Assembly: GCA_964623625.1 (NCBI GenBank)
Contig: CAZUUJ010000066.1
Coordinates: forward strand, 1 to 20,432
DNA: 20,432 nucleotides
Origin: CAZLGM01 sp964623625
Lineage (GTDB): Bacteria > Desulfobacterota > Desulfobulbia > Desulfobulbales > Desulfocapsaceae
Direction of reading: 5' to 3'
How positions within the stretch are numbered: position 1 is the stretch's first letter; each line of letters opens with the position of its first letter. Shown here piece by piece: positions 1 through 8,149 of the stretch. The notes under the pieces are model-generated. The model ran no database searches. It was given only the letters and a program-made list of their open reading frames with translations, and was not told the DNA's origin. The position numbers were made by a program, and so were the translations under genes.

Positions 1-487
1 AATTATCAGAAATATGGCTTTTATTTGAAAACTCAATTTTTCAAGGCACCCTATACAGGATTATGATCCAGGTGATAAAAAATTTGATATTATATTAATG
101 TATGATTCCATTAATCATCTTGATGAAACAAGTTGTATCAAATTGTTAGAGCAAGAAGAATGTAGGCAAACTTATTTGAAATTGTTTCTGAAATTACGAT
201 CAATGATGAGTAAAGGTGCAGATGTAATTATTTGTGATTGCTCAAGATATAATCTTTATCCATTATTAAAAATAAAAAATCCTATAGATCCGGGTATTGA
301 ATGGGAAAAGCATCATAAACCTGATACATGGATTGAATTATTACGAGAAGCTGGTTTTTCAAATCCTATAGTAAGATGGACGACTTTTAATCCATTGGGA
401 TATGTTGGGAAATTCTTATTAGGAAATAAATTTTGTTCATATTTTTTAACCAGTCATTTTCGATTAACAATGAAATGTAAAGATTGA
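1..487 (+). pseudogene. SAM-dependent methyltransferase, 5'-truncated by the window and frameshifted
   Basis: This is the C-terminal part of a class I methyltransferase, probably acting on a sugar or small molecule. The downstream frame reads FDIILMYDSINHLDE (from about base 83), which is the motif-II/post-II pattern of such enzymes. It ends with the usual EAGF and final beta-strand region before TGA at 485-487. The ATG at 98 lies in the middle of this motif and has no ribosome binding site, so it is not the true start. Upstream, that frame is closed by TGA at 26-28. The +1 neighbour frame from base 1 reads NYQKYGFYLKTQFFKA and would join PIQDYDPGDKKFD smoothly if one C of the CCC run at 49-51 were removed. 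A single-base insertion is therefore likely, either a real mutation or a sequencing error. The DNA is far more AT-rich than the following genes. The methyltransferase class is fairly sure; the substrate is unknown. Confidence 0.6.
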
Positions 488-585
488 GCTTTAAAGCTGA
501 TATTTGTCCAATAGTAATATTTGGAAAATGAGGATTTTAATTCCTGCTATCTGTTTTCTTCATCAAATTATAAGATTATCTTTAT

Positions 586-1302
586 ATGACTCGAATCTTA
601 GGACTTATTCCCGCACGAGGTGGTTCAAAGGGTATTCCCCAAAAGAATATATACCCTCTTTTAAATAAACCCCTTTTGTCCTATACCTGCAATGCCGCTC
701 TCGATAGCAAATACCTTGATCGAGTTGTTCTTTCAACCGACTCGGAAGATATAGCTTCAGTTGGAAAGTCCTGCGGGGTAGAGGTTCCTTTCAGTCGTCC
801 TGAGGATCTTTCAGGTGATAAAACTCCGAGTATCGATGTTGTGCTCCACGCTTTAGAATGGTTTAAGCAAAACGATAATTATCTGCCTGACGGCGTTGTT
901 CTTCTACAGCCCACGTCACCCCTTAGACGTTCTAAACATATCGATGAAGCAATTGAGATTTTTAAGCAGCAGGATGTTGATACTGTTGTGAGTGTTGTAC
1001 CGGTTGATCATCGTTACAGCCCTTATTCCATCATGACATTGGAAAACGGTTTGTTAAATGATTTCTGGCAGGAGCCACTACCGTTTGATAAATACCAGAG
1101 ACAAAATCTTCCAACGTTATATGCTCGAAACGGCCCGGCTGTTCTTATAACCAGAACCTCGGTTTTGATTGAGAAACAGAGCTTTTATGGGGAAACTGTT
1201 AAACCGTATATTATGAAAGAACAGCATTCTGTCGATATAGATTCCATGCTCGATATCCAAATTGCAGAGTGTCTGCTCAATTGCCAAGAGAAACAGGACT
1301 GA
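586..1302 (+). CDS. neuA: Acylneuraminate (nonulosonate) cytidylyltransferase
   Basis: This 238-residue protein should activate a nonulosonic acid (sialic, legionaminic, pseudaminic or similar) with CTP, giving the CMP-sugar used by surface glycosyltransferases in the cytoplasm. The nucleotide-binding signature IPARGGSKGIPQKN is at residues 8-21. It is followed by STDSEDIA (50-57), SRPEDLSGDKTPSID (70-84) and LLQPTSPLRR (106-115), and later by an ARNGPA segment, all in the order expected of this family. The length is normal for the single-domain bacterial enzymes. The stop overlaps the start of the next gene (TGATG at 1300-1304), indicating translational coupling. No clear Shine-Dalgarno sequence precedes the ATG. 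The exact sugar cannot be read from the sequence, and no NeuB- or NeuC-type gene lies in the window, so pseF/legF-type roles are equally possible. Confidence 0.9.
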   Translation: MTRILGLIPARGGSKGIPQKNIYPLLNKPLLSYTCNAALDSKYLDRVVLSTDSEDIASVGKSCGVEVPFSRPEDLSGDKTPSIDVVLHALEWFKQNDNYLPDGVVLLQPTSPLRRSKHIDEAIEIFKQQDVDTVVSVVPVDHRYSPYSIMTLENGLLNDFWQEPLPFDKYQRQNLPTLYARNGPAVLITRTSVLIEKQSFYGETVKPYIMKEQHSVDIDSMLDIQIAECLLNCQEKQD

Positions 1303-3173
1303 TGTGTGGAATCGCCGGAATAACCGGGAAAAAAGCTGATATAGAGATCGTCCGAAGGATGACCGGGTTGATTCAACATCGTGGTCCGGACGGATTTGGT
1401 GATTGGTCTGACGACGGTATTGCCCTGGGACACAGAAGGCTGAAAATCATTGATCTCAGCGATGCTGGTCGGCAACCGATGACCACAAGTGATGGGCGAT
1501 ACACCATTGTCTATAATGGTGAAGTCTATAATTATCTTGAACTGAGAAAAGAACTGGATGGCTTTGCCTTTTTTTCTGAAACAGATACAGAGGTTGTTCT
1601 GTACAGCTATGTTCGCTGGGGTGTTGACTGTCTTAAAAAATTCAATGGAATGTTTGCCTTTGCAATATGGGACAATCTTGATAAGACCCTTTTCTGCGCG
1701 AGGGACAGACTTGGCATAAAACCATTTTATTTCTCTGTCGCTGACGGTAGCTTCATATTTGCTTCCGAAATCAAACCGATTTTAGCGGCTGGAGTTGAAG
1801 CCAGAGTAAATGAAAAAATTCTCTACGATTTTTTGGCTAGAGATTTCTATGAACATACGAATGAAACTTTTTTCAAGGATATTCACAAACTTGGCTCCGC
1901 ATGTTGGATGATTGTCCAGGACAGTCAACCTGGGGCGCAGCAAAAATATTGGGATGTTTCAGATACGACCAGCGTTGGTCCCATCGCTGAAGATGAGCTG
2001 GAAAGGGAAGAGAAATTCTTTCATTTAGCGACAAGTGCAGTAAAAGAACATCTGAGAAGTGATGTTCCTGTTGGTGTCGCTTTGAGTGGTGGCTTAGATT
2101 CAACAACATTGCTGTCCATACTCGACAAAGTGCATCCAGACTCTTCGCTGGTAGAAGCCTTTTCCGTATCTTTTGCTGAAGAGAAATACAGTGAAAGAAA
2201 ACATGTAGAAGAGATGGCACGGCTTACTCATCGAAAAGCCCATTTCGTTGAGTATTCCTGCCACCAATTTGCCGATAATGTCCAACGACTGTGTACGATT
2301 CAGGAGGAACCTTTTGCCGGAGTACCCATTGGTGGTTACACTGCCTGTTTTGAGCTGGCCCATCAAAAGGGTTTTACCGTCATTATGGATGGGAGTGGAC
2401 TTGATGAAGGGCTTGCGGGCTACAGTCGTTTTCTTCCTGCGTTGTGGGCCGATCTCTATATGCAGGGGAAGTTTTCAGAACTTGAAGAGGAACTTACCTG
2501 CTCAGGCATCACGACACCAGAACAGAGAAAGATGGCTTTTTTCCAGATGAAAGAAGCAATTCAATCCGGATCCGATTCTGGAAAAGGTCAGGATCTGACA
2601 AGCAGTGTCAGAGCCGACTGTTTATCACAAGATTTTATTGACTCGGTCGATAAACAGCAACCGGTATTTGACACTCCATTTTCTGATGCACTTCGTAACT
2701 TGATGTATAGAGAACTTGTTTATACCAAGTTGCCGCGGGCTTTGAGATTTCGAGATCGATTGAGTATGTCTGCTGAAATGGAACTACGGCCTCCTTTTTT
2801 AGATCATCATTTACTTTCTTATGAATTTGCATTACCTAGAGAGGATTTTATTCAAAAAGGATTATCAAAGAATATTCTAAGAAGAGTTGGACGCAGATTT
2901 TTACCGGAATCAATTCGAATGGCAGCCAAACATTCTGTGCAAACCCCGCAAAGAGAATGGTTTCGTTCTGAGCTGAAGGAATGGGTCAGGGATACCATTG
3001 ACACACCTTCATTTTGGCAACAGGGGTGGGTGGACCGGAGTAAAGGTAAAAAGGCGATGGAAGATTTTTTTGCAGGCAAAGGGGATAATTCTTTTTTTCT
3101 TTGGCAATGGATTAATCTCAATATCTGGGCAGAACAGATGCTTAAAAACTCAACAGCACACCAGTCACAATGA
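1302..3173 (+). CDS. asnB: Asparagine synthetase-type glutamine amidotransferase
   Basis: This 623-residue glutamine-hydrolysing amidotransferase resembles asparagine synthetase B. It makes ammonia in an N-terminal Ntn domain and uses ATP to amidate a carboxylate in the C-terminal domain. I chose the ATG at 1302, not the in-frame ATG at 1269, because it yields MCGIAGITG, placing the catalytic Cys at position 2, and it overlaps the preceding stop. HRGPDG is at 26-31, GHRRL at 43-47 and YNGEVYN at 71-77. The ATP pyrophosphatase loop SGGLDS is at 262-267, and the late RLSMSAEMELRPPFLD segment matches the synthetase domain. All key catalytic residues I can identify are intact. In polysaccharide loci such enzymes are often thought to amidate sugar acids or build amino-sugar side groups rather than make free asparagine; that is inference here. 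It overlaps the next gene by ATGA. Confidence 0.92.
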   Translation: MCGIAGITGKKADIEIVRRMTGLIQHRGPDGFGDWSDDGIALGHRRLKIIDLSDAGRQPMTTSDGRYTIVYNGEVYNYLELRKELDGFAFFSETDTEVVLYSYVRWGVDCLKKFNGMFAFAIWDNLDKTLFCARDRLGIKPFYFSVADGSFIFASEIKPILAAGVEARVNEKILYDFLARDFYEHTNETFFKDIHKLGSACWMIVQDSQPGAQQKYWDVSDTTSVGPIAEDELEREEKFFHLATSAVKEHLRSDVPVGVALSGGLDSTTLLSILDKVHPDSSLVEAFSVSFAEEKYSERKHVEEMARLTHRKAHFVEYSCHQFADNVQRLCTIQEEPFAGVPIGGYTACFELAHQKGFTVIMDGSGLDEGLAGYSRFLPALWADLYMQGKFSELEEELTCSGITTPEQRKMAFFQMKEAIQSGSDSGKGQDLTSSVRADCLSQDFIDSVDKQQPVFDTPFSDALRNLMYRELVYTKLPRALRFRDRLSMSAEMELRPPFLDHHLLSYEFALPREDFIQKGLSKNILRRVGRRFLPESIRMAAKHSVQTPQREWFRSELKEWVRDTIDTPSFWQQGWVDRSKGKKAMEDFFAGKGDNSFFLWQWINLNIWAEQMLKNSTAHQSQ

Positions 3174-4510
3174 AAAGAGTTGTCTTACCTATTGAAACAA
3201 AAGTAAGGGAGTTTAACGGTAAACTTTGGTTGGCAGCTCACCTGGCTGGCAGAGGATATAAAGTTGCACTGGGTGAACTGTCAGCTTTAAAAGAAAATCT
3301 CGATCATGTAAAACCGCATATTTATATAGGTGACAGTGCAGTTTATAAAGAAGCAAGAGAAATACTCTACAGGAGTTTGCAGCAGGCCGGAGTGAAGGTT
3401 GTTGTCCATGATACCGAAGGGGGGATCATTTATTCTGCTGATTATTATAAGGGAAGACTTTCCAACAGGATCTTGAAGGACGTTGATTGTTTTATGTCCT
3501 GGGGGCCGGAAACGGCTCAAATATTCAGAGACAACGTAACGGTTGAGAATATTCTTCTTCGATCAGTGGGTAATCCAAGCTTTGATCTTCTTCATAAAAA
3601 GTATCGATCGTTTTATTTTGATAAAAGGGACGCAATTTTAGAAAAATTTGGCCGCTTTGTTTTACTTAACACCCATTTTGGCTTTTATAATCACTGCGAT
3701 CCTGAAAAGTTTGTTGAACCGCTCAGGCCTAAGTGGCCTGGCATGTATCAGTTCAAGAAAAAACTATTTTATGCATTTGTTGAAACATTTAAACAGTTGG
3801 CAAGTACCAATAACGATTTGAACTTCGTCGTAAGGCCTCACCCTTCCGAGAATTTTGACACATATCGAAATACTTTTAAAACATATCCAAATGTTTTTGT
3901 TGAGCATTCAGACTCTGTTCATCCCTGGGCACTTGCCGCCAGAATGGTCGTCCATAATGGCTGTACCACGGCTGTTGAAACAGCTCTTCTGGGTCAGCCG
4001 GTTGTAGCCTACAGACCCGTAAGAGATGATGTCTGGGAGGGGGATGTTCCCAACTTTATAAGTATCGAAGCGAATAATCCAGAAGAGCTGCAGAAATCAA
4101 TAGACTACTACTGCCAGGAGAGTACAATTCACCCGGGCAAGCTCGATCAAGAACAAAAAGAACTGATTGAGAATTGCCTGGATACTCAGGATGGAAACGC
4201 GGCCCAGAGGATATGTGACACGTTTGATTTGCTGGATATTTCTGAAGAAAGAGAAATTGGTACAATAAATAAAACACCCTGTATCAAAAAGATAAAGAAG
4301 GTGTTAAGCCTGATGCTGTCAGTTTTACAGCTTAGAAAGAACCAGGATAAAGTGCTTGATTCCTACAATAAGCAGAAATTTTCCGGGATCTCTCTGGAAG
4401 AGTTGAATACACTACTCAAGAAAATGGTTCACTTTGCTCCTGACATGAAGGATGTTGTTGTTGAGCAGGATCAATCCATTGAAACGATTTTCTGGATTTA
4501 TCGTCAATAG
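3170..4510 (+). CDS. Surface carbohydrate biosynthesis protein, GT-B-like
   Basis: This 446-residue protein has features of a GT-B-fold transferase or epimerase relative. The N-terminal half starts VVLPIETKVREFNGK and includes VVHDTEGG (78-85). The C-terminal half holds VVRPHPSE (220-227) and HNGCTTAVETALLGQP (262-277). A similar RPHP...TT..E...G.P arrangement is seen in CDP-glycerol glycerophosphotransferases, KpsC/KpsS-like Kdo transferases and UDP-GlcNAc 2-epimerases. From memory it looks like proteins annotated 'surface carbohydrate biosynthesis protein', often found beside sialic acid-type genes. Residues after about 350 form a tail of unknown role. The start overlaps the asnB stop (ATGA, 3170-3173) and lacks a Shine-Dalgarno sequence, so it probably depends on translational coupling. 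A role in transferring or processing the CMP-sugar made by the first gene of the trio is plausible but unproven. Confidence 0.65.
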   Translation: MKRVVLPIETKVREFNGKLWLAAHLAGRGYKVALGELSALKENLDHVKPHIYIGDSAVYKEAREILYRSLQQAGVKVVVHDTEGGIIYSADYYKGRLSNRILKDVDCFMSWGPETAQIFRDNVTVENILLRSVGNPSFDLLHKKYRSFYFDKRDAILEKFGRFVLLNTHFGFYNHCDPEKFVEPLRPKWPGMYQFKKKLFYAFVETFKQLASTNNDLNFVVRPHPSENFDTYRNTFKTYPNVFVEHSDSVHPWALAARMVVHNGCTTAVETALLGQPVVAYRPVRDDVWEGDVPNFISIEANNPEELQKSIDYYCQESTIHPGKLDQEQKELIENCLDTQDGNAAQRICDTFDLLDISEEREIGTINKTPCIKKIKKVLSLMLSVLQLRKNQDKVLDSYNKQKFSGISLEELNTLLKKMVHFAPDMKDVVVEQDQSIETIFWIYRQ

Positions 4511-4554
4511 GTAATTGATACGCACTTTTTTGCATTCTAAAATATTGTAATTTT

Positions 4555-5937
4555 ATGGCGATCAAGGAGGTAATAAAAAGAAATATCCCGGAAAAGATAC
4601 GATTTTTTTTAATGTTAGAGAATTATAAAGATCTTTATTTTTATTCTTCAATAATCGTAAAAAGATTCCTGAGTTATTTCTGCTCATTTCCGCATAATTT
4701 TCCCCTCCGGCAACAAATTTTCAACGTTTCTGTTGATATTAAAACTGTTGTTAAAACAACAGGTTATATTAACTCGATTCTTCAAGAAGCCAATATTCGG
4801 TTTGATCAGGGGCGACACAGTGTCTATCTCGTTTATGATGAGAAGATAAAACAATTACTGCCGCCTTTTTTTTCTCGCTACCCTGAATCGGTTGGACTGA
4901 AAATAGTCAAGAGTACCGATATCTCATATGATACTTCTCCTTATTATACCTCTGGTAAAATTGCACCTGCCGCCAACTTCATTTCAATAAAAGCTGTAGG
5001 CACTCTCTTTGAGAAAGTCATTATCAGTAACATTTTAAACCTCTCAGGTTTTGCACCCAGAGTGTATGACTGTATTGTTTTGAAGATAGGCAATTTTCAT
5101 TTCTATGGACTTGTTGTAGAGCATATAGGCGGGAACCAGATTACAGGTGCAAGGGGAGTGGAGTTTATTCATTCATTGAAAGAATGTTTAAAAAAGGAAG
5201 AGATTGAAATCGTTGCTGCTAAAAGGAATAAAGATTTTCAACCACCTGAGTTTAATGAGAATATTTATGAGCAGGACGATGGTATGGTCTATATTGATAT
5301 TCAAAATTTTGCATTTTTACATAAAGGTCATAATCGATATTTATTCGACAAACTTGTTTTGTCACAGATCAAAAATAACTCAACAACAGGGTTGAAGAAG
5401 ATCTTTCAACAGTTTTCTACATTTTCCATATGGATGCTGAATAGGGAAATAAGAAATTTCAGTCAAAAATTGATGCTATTTCTATCTGAACAGAAAATCG
5501 ATATAGAAAACAAATATATCCTGGATATGGGGTGTCCAGCTGGATTGTATACTGCTCTTCTACTGTCAAATGGCGTATTTTGGTCATATCTTTTCACAAG
5601 GAGCGGTACAGATAAAGAGGAAGTGGAAAGATTTCTGTTTGAAAAAGGTTTTTCGCGTTTTCAGGGATTGGATGTAGAAAAAGAAAATTATTCTTCTGTT
5701 CCATTAGAGGAAATTTCGTTACTTGTTTTCGATGTTAGTTATGGTATTTCTAACTTGCTTGAAATATTGGGAAATTATAAAATCCAGAATCTTCTGATTA
5801 CCTTTCCATCGGAGAATTTGGATAGTACTCAACAGGAAAAAATCGTTCTTGAACTCGACAATATCAGCTATCAGCAATTTGGAACTGCTGCAGAGAATTT
5901 TTTTGGAAATCAACTGTTTTTATTTAAAAAGAAATAG
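4555..5937 (+). CDS. Kinase-like/methyltransferase-like two-part protein
   Basis: This 460-residue protein has no confident family match. Residues about 130-260 resemble a divergent protein- or sugar-kinase fold. A segment around 150-170 (LFEKVIISNILN, then FAPRVYD) looks like a helix with the N-lobe Glu. GLVVEHIGG (185-193) looks like a hinge, and VYIDIQNF (245-252) resembles the metal-binding DFG-type strand. No clear HxD catalytic loop is seen; DFQPPEFNEN (227-236) is the nearest candidate. Residues about 310-460 look like a Rossmann methyltransferase: YILDMGCPAGLYT (321-333) matches SAM motif I, and LLVFDVSYG lies further on, but the domain is short and ends in FLFKKK. A link between kinase and methyltransferase activity recalls the chain-terminating WbdD enzymes, which have the opposite domain order. 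It starts 44 bases after the previous gene and ends 6 bases before the next. The gene is more AT-rich than its neighbours. Confidence 0.5.
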   Translation: MAIKEVIKRNIPEKIRFFLMLENYKDLYFYSSIIVKRFLSYFCSFPHNFPLRQQIFNVSVDIKTVVKTTGYINSILQEANIRFDQGRHSVYLVYDEKIKQLLPPFFSRYPESVGLKIVKSTDISYDTSPYYTSGKIAPAANFISIKAVGTLFEKVIISNILNLSGFAPRVYDCIVLKIGNFHFYGLVVEHIGGNQITGARGVEFIHSLKECLKKEEIEIVAAKRNKDFQPPEFNENIYEQDDGMVYIDIQNFAFLHKGHNRYLFDKLVLSQIKNNSTTGLKKIFQQFSTFSIWMLNREIRNFSQKLMLFLSEQKIDIENKYILDMGCPAGLYTALLLSNGVFWSYLFTRSGTDKEEVERFLFEKGFSRFQGLDVEKENYSSVPLEEISLLVFDVSYGISNLLEILGNYKIQNLLITFPSENLDSTQQEKIVLELDNISYQQFGTAAENFFGNQLFLFKKK

Positions 5938-5943
5938 ATTGGG

Positions 5944-7032
5944 ATGAAGATTGGGATCATTGAGACTGGGCTTCCACCTCACCAGATTGGAGGGGCTGAA
6001 TTGCAGGCGTGGGAGCTGGCCAGGAGGTTGAAACAAAAAAATCATGATCTTTATGTTTTTACCAGGCAGCTTGAAGGGACAGAAAAATATGAACGCAAAG
6101 AGGGCATTGATATATTCCGCACATTACCGTTGAGAAAGCCATTTGGAATAATCTCTTATCTGTTAGGTCTGTTTCTGATCATTTTTAAGCAGAGGAAAAA
6201 CCTAGATGTTCTTCTTTGTTTTAGAGGCTGGCCAAATGGAGTTATCGGCTGGATGGCAAATAAAATTTTGAACATACCTGCCTGTGTGACAATTAGAGGT
6301 GGAGATTGGTATTTTGTTGAACGTTATTGGTGGGGAAAATTAATCTATGCACTTCTGTTTTCTTCTCAAATGCCTGTTGCTGTTCAGAGTAAAAAAATTC
6401 AAAAAGAAGTGGTCGCTCAATATCCTCGTGTAACTCCTCATATAATCCCAAATGGTATTAAGCAGTCAACGCAACAGGATAAACCGGGACAGTCGATCGT
6501 ATTCGTTGGAAATCTAATACCTAGAAAAGGTCTTGATGTTCTTATAAAGGCAATTAAAACAAAGCCTGATTACACTTTAATCATAATCGGAGATGGTCCT
6601 GAACGTGAAAGACTTGAAAAGATGGCTGCAGGACTACCCAATATCACTTTTTATGGCAGAGTGAATCCTGAAGATGTACGTTCGATAATGAAAAAAAGGG
6701 CAAGATTGCTTGTTTTGCCTGCCATTGAAGGGGAAGGATTTCCCAATGTGCTTTTAGAAGCGATGTCTGTAGGAGTGCCTGTTGTTGCAAGCAATATCGC
6801 AGGGGTGGCAGATTTACTTGAAAATGGTAAAGCAGGTCTTCTGGTTGAACGTGGCAATGTAGAAGAGCTAAGAGATGCCATCTGCTCAATAATGAACGAT
6901 GATGAGTTGCAAAGAAAGATGGCGGCTGCGGGTTTCCATGCATCACAGCAATATACTTGGGACAAGGTCTCCCGGCAATGGCTCTATCTTTTCGAAGAAA
7001 TGATCAAAAAAAAATCTTTACCGATTGAATAA
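5944..7032 (+). CDS. Glycosyltransferase family 4 protein (first of three)
   Basis: This 362-residue GT-B enzyme should transfer a sugar from a nucleotide-sugar donor to a lipid-linked glycan at the cytoplasmic membrane face. The N-terminal acceptor domain opens MKIGIIETGLPPHQIGGAE, with the GGAE glycine loop at 16-19. A hydrophobic stretch near 63-80 may touch the membrane. The C-terminal donor domain starts near FVGNLIPRKGLD and contains the E-x7-E motif at E264 and E272, within EGFPNVLLEAMSVGVP. It ends with the usual AGVADLLENGKAGLLV region. All family landmarks are intact and the length is typical. The ATG lies 6 bases after the previous stop with only a weak GGG upstream. Donor and acceptor cannot be predicted. 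Confidence 0.9.
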   Translation: MKIGIIETGLPPHQIGGAELQAWELARRLKQKNHDLYVFTRQLEGTEKYERKEGIDIFRTLPLRKPFGIISYLLGLFLIIFKQRKNLDVLLCFRGWPNGVIGWMANKILNIPACVTIRGGDWYFVERYWWGKLIYALLFSSQMPVAVQSKKIQKEVVAQYPRVTPHIIPNGIKQSTQQDKPGQSIVFVGNLIPRKGLDVLIKAIKTKPDYTLIIIGDGPERERLEKMAAGLPNITFYGRVNPEDVRSIMKKRARLLVLPAIEGEGFPNVLLEAMSVGVPVVASNIAGVADLLENGKAGLLVERGNVEELRDAICSIMNDDELQRKMAAAGFHASQQYTWDKVSRQWLYLFEEMIKKKSLPIE

Positions 7033-7041
7033 AATAAGCTC

Positions 7042-8148
7042 TTGAGTACAAAGAAAAACAAATCCATTCTTTTTATTATAGGCAGCTTTTATATCGGAGG
7101 CAAGGAAAGGCAGCTAATAGAACTGATTCGAGGTTTGAATAAGCTTGGATATGAAACCCACCTGATTGTAAAAAATTATGATCCAACTCTCAGGGATAAG
7201 GTCCTCAATAGCTTGGTTTCTTTTCATTCTTTTGATCAGAAACGATTCCACCTGCTGGACTTTCTCAAGATTTCCAGGATAATCGATCAAACCAGGCCTG
7301 ATGTCGTTTCTACCTGGGTTAATGTGGCCGGATACTTCTCTTTTCTTTTTAGACTGTTCTCCAGCCACAGCTACAGACTGATTAACTGTGGCATCAGGAA
7401 CGCGCCGATTCAACTTCCCTTATCAAGAAAAATTGAACGGTTCATGTACACTTTTTTTCCGGTGGTTGTGGCCAACTCATATGCCGGTTTGGCAGCGTAT
7501 GGACAGGAGAACAAAAACGGAAGACATGTGCTGTACAACGGATTTGATTTCAGTCGTATTCCTCAAATCAATCGGCAGGAGGCCCGTCAGACACTCAACC
7601 TGCAGACTCAAAAATACAGTATTGTCATGGTGGCCGGTTTAACTGAAAAAAAAGATCACAATATGTACATTGATTCTGCGGCATTTTTATTGACTAAGCG
7701 GGATGATATCACTTTTTTTATAGTCGGCGAAGGGGCACGCCGTAAGACCCTGCAGGCAAAAGTACGTAATCTTGGAATTGAATCCAGAGTTCTGTTTCTT
7801 GGAAAACGGGACGATGTAGAGTTGATATTGCGAGCAGCTGACATTTCTGTTCTCACATCCACAGCGCGGTTTGGTGAAGGGATATCAAATACGATACTGG
7901 AATCACTTGCCTGCGGAACACCGGTGATTGCGACAGACTCTCCCGGGACAAGAGAAGTGATCGAAGATGACAACAACGGCCTCATCGTGCCATGTGGTGA
8001 TCATTTGAAACTTGCAGAAAAGATATCACTGCTGTTGGAAAATAAAATGTTGAGAGAACAGCTTGGACAGCGTGGCAAAGAGATGGTTACAGACAAGTTC
8101 AGCATTAAAAAGATGATTTCGGGTTTTATCAATATCATTGAGAGCTAA
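7042..8148 (+). CDS. Glycosyltransferase family 4 protein (second of three), TTG start
   Basis: This 368-residue retaining GT-B glycosyltransferase opens with ILFIIGSFYIGGKERQL near residue 9, the acceptor-domain glycine loop. The donor domain includes VAGLTEKKDH and FLGKRDDV, then GEGISNTILESLACGTPV with the E-x7-E pair at E279 and E287. The start is TTG at 7042, since no ATG or GTG lies close enough upstream of the conserved first strand. The reading frame is the same as that of the preceding gene, separated by one TAA and three codons. Its C-terminus overlaps in-frame start candidates of the following gene. It probably adds one residue of the repeat unit; the sugar is unknown. Confidence 0.88.
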   Translation: MSTKKNKSILFIIGSFYIGGKERQLIELIRGLNKLGYETHLIVKNYDPTLRDKVLNSLVSFHSFDQKRFHLLDFLKISRIIDQTRPDVVSTWVNVAGYFSFLFRLFSSHSYRLINCGIRNAPIQLPLSRKIERFMYTFFPVVVANSYAGLAAYGQENKNGRHVLYNGFDFSRIPQINRQEARQTLNLQTQKYSIVMVAGLTEKKDHNMYIDSAAFLLTKRDDITFFIVGEGARRKTLQAKVRNLGIESRVLFLGKRDDVELILRAADISVLTSTARFGEGISNTILESLACGTPVIATDSPGTREVIEDDNNGLIVPCGDHLKLAEKISLLLENKMLREQLGQRGKEMVTDKFSIKKMISGFINIIES

Positions 8149-8149
8149 C

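Noticed and set aside
98..487. A complete 129-residue gene starting at ATG 98
   Set aside because: The ATG lies inside a conserved methyltransferase motif and coding continues upstream, so it is not a real start.
487..498. AGCTTTAAAGCT palindrome after the methyltransferase stop
   Set aside because: It is short, AT-rich, lacks a loop and lacks a following T-run, so it may be chance.
1269..1301. Upstream ATG extending asnB by 11 residues
   Set aside because: It would bury the catalytic Cys that must follow the initiator Met; ATG 1302 fits the family and overlaps the preceding stop.
4563..4570. Strong Shine-Dalgarno-like AAGGAGGT
   Set aside because: It lies within the first codons of the 460-residue gene and has no start codon at suitable spacing downstream; it simply encodes part of the protein.
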